In this document: positions 1 to 4,630 of the stretch, one piece after another
How the letters are laid out: every line of letters begins with the position of its first letter
How positions within the stretch are numbered: the first letter of the stretch is position 1
Source: Myxococcales bacterium
Lineage (GTDB): Bacteria > Myxococcota_A > Polyangia > Polyangiales > Polyangiaceae
Reading direction: 5' to 3'
Assembly (NCBI GenBank): GCA_013298325.1
Contig: JAAFHJ010000143.1
Location: 1 to 9,525, forward strand
DNA: 9,525 nt
The notes under the pieces: generated by a model
What the model saw: the letters and a program-made list of their open reading frames with translations, nothing else
Told to the model about the DNA's origin: nothing
The model's database searches: none
Made by a program: the position numbers and the translations under genes

Positions 1-268
1 CCGCGGAAGTCATCATGCCCCCATAGCCGACCTCGGCCGTGTAGCGCACCCAGTACTGACCGAAGGCGCGTAAGACCTCGGAGGCCGGGAGGGCGAGCGT
101 CGCTTCGGCGGCGGCGACGAGGGCGTAGGTCACGCGATCGTCGTAGGGTTCCATCGCCAGAAACGGTTCGTCGGGAATGTCGGCGGCGACGCGGGTCTTC
201 TCCCAAGCCAGGTCGCCGAATTCGCTACGGATAAGGCCCTCGATCGCCTTGTTGATGAGACCGTACAT
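1..268 (-). CDS. H-NOX (haem NO/O2-binding) domain protein, N-terminal part
   Basis: Eighty-nine codons are read from an ATG at 268 down to the window edge, with no stop, so the gene continues to the left. The N-terminus MYGLINKAIEGLIRSEFG, followed by WEK, MEPYDD, VTYALV, LRAFGQYWVRYTAE and GYGGMM, matches the conserved N-terminal half of the H-NOX/HNOB haem domain. That domain binds NO or O2 on a b-type haem and signals to a partner such as a histidine kinase or diguanylate cyclase. The proximal histidine (near residue 100) and the Tyr-Ser-Arg haem-propionate motif would lie outside the window, so haem binding cannot be confirmed here. Whether the protein is a stand-alone domain or fused to an effector is also unseen. 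No convincing Shine-Dalgarno sequence precedes the ATG. The start was chosen because family members begin with MYG. It follows the outer-membrane gene pair by 61 bp on the same strand. Confidence 0.82.
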   Translation of the reverse strand, partial: MYGLINKAIEGLIRSEFGDLAWEKTRVAADIPDEPFLAMEPYDDRVTYALVAAAEATLALPASEVLRAFGQYWVRYTAEVGYGGMMTSA

Positions 269-305
269 CGTGCGAGACTAGCGCGAAGACGCTCGACTGC
301 GTCGG

Positions 306-319
306 GGCGATTCGTCGCC
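306..319 (-). terminator. Short hairpin between outer-membrane gene and H-NOX gene (weak)
   Basis: GGCGA (306-310) and TCGCC (315-319) form a perfect 5-bp stem with a 4-nt loop, just 3' of the stop codon of the 330-1283 gene. There is no run of U after it on the minus strand, so it is at best a weak or Rho-assisted terminator or an mRNA-end structure. A second short repeat, GACGC/GCGTC, lies at 288-303. In this GC-rich DNA such stems also arise by chance. Confidence 0.2.
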
Positions 320-329
320 TACCGCGCAA

Positions 330-1283
330 TCAGAGGTTGAGGCCGAGCCAGAGGCGGACGTCGGTGCCGACGCGGAACCGGTTGTAGTCCGGGTCCTTCT
401 TGCTTCCGACGGCCGCCCAGCCGTCGACGTTCCATTCGGCGCCAACGACGAGCGTACTCCCCCCTTGGAGGCCGACGCCGGCGCTGGGGCCGTAGAAGAA
501 ATCGGGGGAATTCGCGCCGCCGCCGGTCGGCGTCGTCAGGTGAGCGCCAACACGCCAATAGGCGTAGCCGCTCCCGGTTCGGCTCCGGACGATGTCGTTG
601 ATGAGCGCCGGGCGGACTTGAAAGGCGCCGAAGGTCGAGGAGTTGCGGACGCTTCCGTTGGCCGCGGTGAAGCCGGTCCCCTCGACGTTCATCGCCACCA
701 TCGAGAGGTCGGTCGCGATGCGGAAATCGTCGCCGACCGGGACGCGGATCGGGAGCGTATACCCTAGGTAAATCGGGCTCTTGCGGCCGGAGATATCCCC
801 GACGACGACCCCGAGGAGCCCAACGGTGACGCCCCGCGCGTCGCCCGGCGTCCCGGCGCCGTAGGAGCCCCCTTCGTAGCGTGGCGTAAGCGGGAGGCCG
901 AGGTAGGGGTTGGGGAGCGTCACTCGAAGGTTCGCCGCAATTTCCGCTTCGATTTGCGCGCGTATACGCCCTTTTACCGTCGCTTGAATCTGCGCGCGCC
1001 AGGCGGCGTAGGCCTGCCACTGGACCGTGTAATCGACCTTCGGCGGCGTGACGGTCACGTTGGGGAGGGTGATGCCCCCCTGGCCCTGCGCGGTTCCGCC
1101 GGCATTTCCCTGGGTAGAGCCACCCGCACCGGCCCCCTGGTTCACTCCGGGCCCGGTCACCGTGACGCCGTCTTTTCCGGCGCAAATGGGCGTGCCGGGG
1201 ACGCAGAACTGGGCATAGGAAATGCGCGGAACTGCCAAGAGAGCAGCCGCAGAAAGGAGCGGAAGAACGTGAATAAATTTCAT
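330..1283 (-). CDS. Exported probable outer-membrane beta-barrel protein, 317 aa
   Basis: The protein starts MKFIHVLPLLSAAALLAVP and has a Sec signal peptide with likely cleavage after Ala24 (SYA/QFC). Two cysteines (27 and 34) follow, then a Gly/Gln-rich linker (about 43-70) and a Gln/Ala-rich helix (about 89-120). The rest (about 145-317) is rich in alternating hydrophobic/polar stretches with Gly and aromatics, as expected for beta-barrel strands. It ends RLWLGLNL. The open frame extends 48 codons upstream, but the ATG at 1283 is chosen because it opens the signal peptide and has a strong GAGGAG site 7 nt before it. It lies 11 bp downstream of the 1295-2116 gene and is probably translationally coupled to it. 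I do not recognise a named family. Placement in the outer membrane is inferred from the signal peptide and strand pattern. Confidence 0.75.
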   Translation of the reverse strand: MKFIHVLPLLSAAALLAVPRISYAQFCVPGTPICAGKDGVTVTGPGVNQGAGAGGSTQGNAGGTAQGQGGITLPNVTVTPPKVDYTVQWQAYAAWRAQIQATVKGRIRAQIEAEIAANLRVTLPNPYLGLPLTPRYEGGSYGAGTPGDARGVTVGLLGVVVGDISGRKSPIYLGYTLPIRVPVGDDFRIATDLSMVAMNVEGTGFTAANGSVRNSSTFGAFQVRPALINDIVRSRTGSGYAYWRVGAHLTTPTGGGANSPDFFYGPSAGVGLQGGSTLVVGAEWNVDGWAAVGSKKDPDYNRFRVGTDVRLWLGLNL

Positions 1284-1290
1284 CGCAGGG

Positions 1291-1296
1291 CTCCTC
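1291..1296 (-). promoter_or_regulatory. Ribosome-binding site overlapping upstream stop codon
   Basis: On the minus strand, GAGGAG at 1296-1291 lies 7 nt before the ATG at 1283. Its first two bases are the GA of the TGA stop (1297-1295) of the upstream gene. This fixes the start of the 317-aa protein and argues that the two genes are translated from one mRNA. Confidence 0.75.
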
Positions 1297-2116
1297 AAAA
1301 CTGGACGCTCGGGCCGAAATTGACCGTAACGACGCCGCGCACTTTGTCGGAGCCGGTGGTGCTGGTGCCGTCGGCGCCGAGCGGGATCTGGATGCCGAAG
1401 CGGGCTGTGAATCCGAGGCCGATGCATCCGTTGCCGCCGTTGACCGTGTAGCGGAGCGCACAGAAGTCGCCGCGGAGGTGGGCCGAGGGGGTGAGAAATG
1501 TCGTCGGTTCCGAAGAAATTCGACCACTTCCGACCGCGAACTCGCTGTTGAGCGCGGCGCCTACCGCGACCCGCGCGCCATCCTGGACGGTGGTGAATTC
1601 GACGCCACCGCCGACGACCGGGCGGAGGTAGCGGACCGGCACCTGGGAGGGGACGCCGCGGTCGATGTTCCGGAAGGCGACCCCCCCTTCGAGGAAAAGG
1701 CTTAGAAAATCGGTGAGTGGAAACGCGCCGAACCCGAGCACATCGACGGCGCCGGTCCCCCTTTTGCCAGCGGCGACGCGGGCGCCGGTTCCGAGGCCTA
1801 CGACGACCGTCGACTCGGGCAGCGGATACGAGGGGATATGAATCACCGGGCGGGCCCGCTCGTAGGCGGCGTGCCGCTCGGCATCGACGGCGTTGGCCGC
1901 ATTCTGCTGCAACTGGGGCATGTTACGCGCCGCTTCCGCTCGCGCCTCCTGCTCGGCGTACTGCTCTTCTCGGGCCTGCTGGGCGGCGTCTTGGGCCGGC
2001 GGAGGGACGTTCTGGAGCCCCGGGGGCGGGCCTGCAGGGGCCTGCTGGGCACCGGCGGCGGTCGTCATCGCGAGCACGGCGAGGGGGGCGCCGAGGTACC
2101 GAGGGAAAGCACGCAT
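1295..2116 (-). CDS. Exported probable outer-membrane beta-barrel protein, 273 aa
   Basis: The N-terminus MRAFPRYLGAPLAVLAMTTA is a Sec signal peptide with likely cleavage after Ala23 (AGA/QQ). A Pro-rich linker (about 25-41) and an Ala/Gln/Glu/Arg-rich helix (about 42-90, possible coiled coil) follow. The C-terminal part from about residue 100 has repeated short amphipathic strands (for example VVVGLGTGARVA and LSLFLEGGVAF). It ends VTVNFGPSVQF, and a terminal Phe on an amphipathic strand is the usual recognition signal for outer-membrane assembly by BamA. Cys219 and Cys231 could form a disulfide. No family was recognised. The layout of signal, linker, helix and barrel is shared with the following 317-aa protein, suggesting partners or diverged duplicates. 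The ATG at 2116 is the first available start but lacks a good Shine-Dalgarno site. It is the first gene of the pair, and its promoter should lie in the AT-rich region beyond 2116. Confidence 0.75.
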   Translation of the reverse strand: MRAFPRYLGAPLAVLAMTTAAGAQQAPAGPPPGLQNVPPPAQDAAQQAREEQYAEQEARAEAARNMPQLQQNAANAVDAERHAAYERARPVIHIPSYPLPESTVVVGLGTGARVAAGKRGTGAVDVLGFGAFPLTDFLSLFLEGGVAFRNIDRGVPSQVPVRYLRPVVGGGVEFTTVQDGARVAVGAALNSEFAVGSGRISSEPTTFLTPSAHLRGDFCALRYTVNGGNGCIGLGFTARFGIQIPLGADGTSTTGSDKVRGVVTVNFGPSVQF

Positions 2117-2278
2117 AGGCGCGCAGCCTTAGCACGGGGCATGCCGCCGCGGAGCAGACCTCCAACGGCGAAAAATCGAGGAAATTACACCTGCGAAAGG
2201 GCACCCTGTGCACCGAGGTTCCCGGAGTTGGTCGTTCGCCAATGGCACGAGCAGGGATTGTGCAAATAAGGTGTTTGA

Positions 2279-2295
2279 TACCTTTATAAAAGGTA
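2279..2295. promoter_or_regulatory. Perfect inverted repeat TACCTTT-ATA-AAAGGTA, possible operator
   Basis: Two 7-bp arms (2279-2285 and 2289-2295) are exact reverse complements around a 3-bp ATA centre. The arms are AT-rich and no T run follows, so it makes a poor terminator but a plausible binding site for a dimeric regulator. It lies 163 bp upstream of the outer-membrane operon start and 153 bp upstream of the deformylase start. No regulator family could be assigned. Confidence 0.4.
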
Positions 2296-2330
2296 AATGG
2301 GACTCATTTTTAAATAAGTAGAGTGGCGAG

Positions 2331-2347
2331 GACTCTTACAAAGAGTC
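2331..2347. promoter_or_regulatory. Perfect inverted repeat GACTCTT-ACA-AAGAGTC, possible operator
   Basis: Two exact 7-bp complementary arms (2331-2337 and 2341-2347) flank a 3-bp ACA spacer. The geometry (7-3-7) is the same as that of the repeat at 2279-2295, but the arm sequence differs. The centre-to-centre distance is 52 bp, close to five helical turns. It directly abuts the TTGACT at 2351-2356. It could be an operator. As an RNA hairpin on the plus strand it would be followed by a mixed T-rich stretch, so a weak terminator is an alternative reading. Confidence 0.4.
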
Positions 2348-2435
2348 GCATTGACTTTATTTTCGACCGGTGGTTGCGCGCCGATCGTCGCAGCGCTAAC
2401 TACGCGTTTGTCTCCGCCCGGCGAGACGCCGGATC

Positions 2436-2439
2436 GGAG
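2436..2439 (+). promoter_or_regulatory. Ribosome-binding site deciding the GTG start of the deformylase
   Basis: GGAG at 2436-2439 lies 8 nt before the GTG at 2448. This supports GTG rather than the in-frame ATG at 2463 as the start, and therefore supports the full lipoprotein signal peptide. Confidence 0.6.
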
Positions 2440-2447
2440 AACGCCTC

Positions 2448-3167
2448 GTGAAGCATGCCCCGATGATTCCCGCGCTTTTTTCGTTGGTTGCCTGTGGTGG
2501 CCCGGCCGCCCCCACGGCGCCGACCGCTCCCGCGAACCCGATCGTTCAGGCGGGGGATCCGGTCCTCCGGGGCATCGCCAAACCGGTCGACCCGCGGGAG
2601 ATTCCGACGCCAGCCTTCCAGGCGCTCGTTGCGCGGATGATCGCTGCCATGCGTGCCGCCCCCGGCGTCGGGCTTGCTGCGCCTCAGCTCGGGATCCCGC
2701 TCCGCGTGATCGTCCTTGAAGACAACGCCGAGCGGATGAAAACACTGAATCCTTTGGAAATTTCGGAACGCGGGCGCGTCGCCTTCGGGCCGCGGGTCTT
2801 TGTGAATCCGGTGCTTACGGTCGCGGGATCCGACGAAGTCGGGACCGTGCTGCACGTCGTTGGCGCCGCGGCTTCGGCGAAGCCGATCTTCTTTGAGGGC
2901 TGTCTGAGCGTCTCCGGTTTTGCCGGGCTCGTCCGCCGCTTCCCGGAGGTGGAGGTCTCCGGCCTCGACGAGCACGGCGCGCCGCAGACGTGGCGCGTGA
3001 AAGGGTGGCCGGCCCGCATCCTCCAGCATGAAGTCGACCACCTGGATGGGACCCTCTACGTCGACCGCATGGAGACGCGTTCGTTCACCACGCAGGCCCA
3101 GGCGAAAGCGCGCTTTGCCGGGAAGCCGATCGCGGAGATCCTCGAAAGTCTTGGGATTTCCCCTTAG
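2448..3167 (+). CDS. def: Peptide deformylase of PDF1A type with lipoprotein signal, 239 aa
   Basis: Peptide deformylase removes the formyl group from N-terminal formyl-methionine using a metal held by Cys, His and His. All three motifs are intact: GVGLAAPQ (73-80), EGCLS (150-154, metal ligand Cys152) and QHEVDH (193-198, ligands His194 and His198, catalytic Glu195). The spacing from Cys to the first His (42) equals that of E. coli Def. The segments FVNP, SGLDEHG, KGWPARILQHE and VDRMETRSFTT resemble the mitochondrial/plant PDF1A subgroup more than E. coli Def. About 15 extra residues lie near 127-145. The N-terminus is unusual: a basic start, a short hydrophobic stretch (6-15), the lipobox LVAC (Cys16), then an Ala/Pro/Thr linker (17-31). 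This predicts export and lipid anchoring, whereas ordinary deformylases are cytoplasmic and about 170 aa long. The hydrophobic stretch is short, so export is likely but unproven. The stop codon overlaps the convergent membrane-protein gene by 4 bp. Confidence 0.9.
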   Translation: MKHAPMIPALFSLVACGGPAAPTAPTAPANPIVQAGDPVLRGIAKPVDPREIPTPAFQALVARMIAAMRAAPGVGLAAPQLGIPLRVIVLEDNAERMKTLNPLEISERGRVAFGPRVFVNPVLTVAGSDEVGTVLHVVGAAASAKPIFFEGCLSVSGFAGLVRRFPEVEVSGLDEHGAPQTWRVKGWPARILQHEVDHLDGTLYVDRMETRSFTTQAQAKARFAGKPIAEILESLGISP

Positions 3168-3733
3168 GCGGCCACGCGCTTCCCGGCGATGACGGCGGCC
3201 GGGGCGAGGATGAGCGCGGTGACCGCGGCAGTCGCAAGGGCGCCGGTCGCGGCGATGCAGCTGCATCCGAGGGCGCCGACGAGGGTCGCCGTGGAGCCTG
3301 CCGCGAGGAAAAACAGGGGCTTCGCGCCGGTCTTTACGCCGCGGTAGGCGATCCAGGCGGCGGCGGCGAGGGCGGCACATGCGCAGATCGGGACGCAGGC
3401 GGAGAAGCATTGGCCCCCCGCGCAGAGGTGGCCGGCGGGGCGGGCGGCGAGGGCGGCGCCGAGGGGGATCAGGCCGGCGAGGTGGCCGCGCGTTGCACCG
3501 TGGGCGAGGGGACCGCCGCGGAACACTGCAAAATAACTTAGAAAAATAAGGGCGGTGCCTCCGCCTACAAGCAGCCCGGCGTGCTCGAGCCCAAGCCACG
3601 CGCTGAGGGCGCCGACGGCGGCGATCAGCACCACGACGACCGCCGTTGCCGTTCGGGCGGCGGCGTGACGACCGGCGCGAAAGGCGGTCGCTTCGGCGCG
3701 GAAGTCTTCCGGATTGGGGTGCAATTCAGCCAT
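3164..3733 (-). CDS. Cys-rich six-helix membrane protein, probable anti-sigma factor, 189 aa
   Basis: The protein begins MAELHPNPEDFRAEATAFR, a short cytoplasmic-looking segment. About six hydrophobic helices follow (roughly 29-48, 53-71, 84-97, 113-130, 139-157 and 160-183). Seven cysteines cluster at 104, 109, 113, 117, 119 (in HLCAGGQC-FSACVPICAC) and 157, 159 (GCSC), which suggests a metal- or disulfide-based sensor at or in the membrane. The ATG at 3733 is preceded by AAGAGG with 7-nt spacing and overlaps the end of the sigma-factor gene by 8 nt, an arrangement typical of sigma/anti-sigma pairs. The frame is open 48 codons further upstream, but that part lies inside the sigma gene and has no similar site. 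It lacks the HxxxCxxC zinc anti-sigma motif. The anti-sigma role therefore rests on position and on the precedent of polytopic anti-sigma proteins such as CarR and NrsF, not on a recognised domain. Confidence 0.7.
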   Translation of the reverse strand: MAELHPNPEDFRAEATAFRAGRHAAARTATAVVVVLIAAVGALSAWLGLEHAGLLVGGGTALIFLSYFAVFRGGPLAHGATRGHLAGLIPLGAALAARPAGHLCAGGQCFSACVPICACAALAAAAWIAYRGVKTGAKPLFFLAAGSTATLVGALGCSCIAATGALATAAVTALILAPAAVIAGKRVAA

Positions 3734-4346
3734 CGTAGAGCCTCTTGAAGAGATTTCGGAAGCCTTCAAAGGCGCGCTGGCGGGCCTTGCGGGAGCGGGC
3801 ATCGAGGGGGGCGTCGCCGGCGGGGCCATCGATGGCTGCGACGACGGCGGCACGGGCGCCGGTGTCGAGGGCGTCAAACGCGGTGCCGGCGCGGGCGAGC
3901 GCTTCGCGGGCGAGGATCAGCGACTCGCCGTCGGGGGCTTCCGAGGAGCGAAAAGCGCCCGAATCCTCTGCAGTTCCGTCGACGGGGCCCTCCGCCGTTT
4001 CGCGGCGTCGCGTCCGTCGCCGGCGTTCGGTGAGGCAGGCGTAGCGGGCGATCGTGAAGGCCCACGGGAGAACCGCCTTTGAAGAATCGTAGAAGGGGGC
4101 CTTTTGAAGGAGCTCGCAGAGCGTCTCCTGGGTGGCGTCTTCGGCGGCGGAAGCGTCCTGCAACTGGCTGCTACAATAGGAAAGAAGGGCCGGTCGAAGG
4201 GCGCGCACGAAGGGGGAGATCGCCGCTTCGTCGCCACGGGCAATCCTCTCTAGGAGCTCTTCGAGGGCTCGGTCGGACTGGGGCTCGGTCCGTCCTCGCG
4301 AAGCGAGGGGGACGGCCGAGCCGGACCTAGAGGGCGACGAAGACAA
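3726..4346 (-). CDS. ECF-type RNA polymerase sigma factor, 206 aa
   Basis: Region 2 is clear: RIARGDEAAISPFVRAL (about 35-50), then SAAEDATQETLCELL (66-80, core-polymerase binding) and LPWAFTIARYACLTERRRRTRR (93-114, -10 recognition, ending in a basic run). A Glu/Asp/Ser-rich linker (117-141) leads to region 4 (about 146-204). There ARSRKARQRAFEGFRNLF resembles the recognition end of the sigma-4 helix-turn-helix, but the usual eIA...g.s.gTV core is short and degenerate. The sigma factor should direct polymerase to its own set of promoters when released by its anti-sigma factor. The furthest possible start is a TTG at 4346, just after an in-frame TAA. No ATG or GTG precedes region 2, so TTG is accepted, with only a weak AAGAAA site before it. 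It lies 17 bp after the Cys-rich small gene and overlaps the downstream membrane-protein gene by 8 nt. Three cysteines (58, 77 and 104) are present, with unknown meaning. Confidence 0.85.
   Translation of the reverse strand: MSSSPSRSGSAVPLASRGRTEPQSDRALEELLERIARGDEAAISPFVRALRPALLSYCSSQLQDASAAEDATQETLCELLQKAPFYDSSKAVLPWAFTIARYACLTERRRRTRRRETAEGPVDGTAEDSGAFRSSEAPDGESLILAREALARAGTAFDALDTGARAAVVAAIDGPAGDAPLDARSRKARQRAFEGFRNLFKRLYDG
3741..3746 (-). promoter_or_regulatory. Ribosome-binding site inside the sigma-factor gene
   Basis: AAGAGG on the minus strand (3746-3741) lies 7 nt before the ATG at 3733 and within the last codons of the sigma gene. It fixes the start of the 189-aa membrane protein and supports coupled translation of the pair. 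Confidence 0.65.
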
Positions 4347-4363
4347 AGCGATTTCTTACACGA

Positions 4364-4543
4364 TCAGTGGTGGTTGTTGCAGCAGGCGGCGCCCGGCTTG
4401 CAGCAGGCGGCGCCGGTTCCGCAGCACTCGCCGCCGAGGTTGCGGGCGTGGCTGACCGCGTAGGTCGCGGCGCCGGAGCCGAGGACGAGGAGGCCGAGGG
4501 AGAGGACGCGGGGGAGGGACCGGAGACGGGCGAGGAGGTTCAT
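4364..4543 (-). CDS. Tiny membrane-anchored protein with three Cys-Cys pairs and His-His tail
   Basis: From the ATG at 4543 the product is 59 aa. It has a basic N-terminus (MNLLARLRSLPR) and one hydrophobic segment (about 13-30), then a hydrophilic tail with Cys pairs at 40-41, 47-48 and 54-55 and His58-His59 at the C-terminus. The positive-inside rule places the tail outside the inner membrane. The tail is a seven-residue repeat (ECCGTGA, ACCKPGA, ACCNNHH). This composition suggests binding of a soft metal ion or thiol redox chemistry. No family was recognised. The start is uncertain: an in-frame ATG at 4603 and a GTG at 4624 would add 20 or 27 residues, and none has a strong ribosome-binding site. 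With the GTG start it would lie only 6 bp after the flippase stop codon. It precedes the sigma-factor gene by 17 bp, so it is probably co-transcribed and may deliver the signal to that pair. Confidence 0.65.
   Translation of the reverse strand: MNLLARLRSLPRVLSLGLLVLGSGAATYAVSHARNLGGECCGTGAACCKPGAACCNNHH
4377..4414. repeat. 17-bp direct repeat, 21-bp period, inside the Cys-rich gene
   Basis: TTGCAGCAGGCGGCGCC occurs at 4377-4393 and again, identically, at 4398-4414. The period of 21 bp is seven codons and keeps the reading frame. It encodes neighbouring Ala-Cys-Cys units, so the heptad arose by in-frame tandem duplication of a Cys-Cys module. Confidence 0.8.
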
Positions 4544-4630
4544 ACCGACGGTGGGCGCGAACCGGGGCTTCGTGACGAAAAAAGATCGCTCAGCGAGGTA
4601 CATGCCTGCGCGCCGTTTCCTCACCGCCGT

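Larger units (their letters stand above)
2117..2447. other. Divergent intergenic region with AT-rich island
   Basis: This 331-bp gap separates the minus-strand outer-membrane gene pair from the plus-strand deformylase gene and must hold promoters for both. The stretch from about 2257 to 2365 is strikingly AT-rich compared with the rest of the window and contains two perfect inverted repeats (2279-2295 and 2331-2347). The 7-mer AAATAAG also occurs twice (2264-2270 and 2312-2318). I could not identify a convincing sigma-70 promoter on either strand. TTGACT at 2351-2356 resembles a -35 box facing the deformylase gene but has no -10 at the usual distance. TTGTAA on the minus strand, with TATTTA about 19 bp further on, is a weak candidate for the outer-membrane operon. 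No small gene is evident here. Confidence 0.6.

Noticed and set aside
319..1527. 402-codon minus-strand open frame overlapping both outer-membrane genes
   Set aside because: The product is Arg/Pro/Ser-rich. The alternative frame gives signal peptides, a good ribosome-binding site and beta-barrel patterns.
2331..2347. Rho-independent terminator
   Set aside because: The stem has a perfect 7-bp match but no GC-rich core and no T run immediately after it, and it lies upstream of both divergent genes rather than after one.
2351..2379. TTGACT as the -35 box of a plus-strand promoter for the deformylase gene
   Set aside because: Nothing resembling a -10 box lies 16-18 bp downstream (the bases there are GC-rich), so it is mentioned only as a weak possibility.
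2400..3599. 399-codon minus-strand open frame spanning the deformylase gene
   Set aside because: It is antisense to a gene with all three deformylase motifs and translates to an Arg/Pro-rich shadow sequence.
4364..4543. Classical metallothionein
   Set aside because: It has a membrane anchor and only six cysteines, all in vicinal pairs. The CxC-rich cytoplasmic metallothionein pattern is absent.
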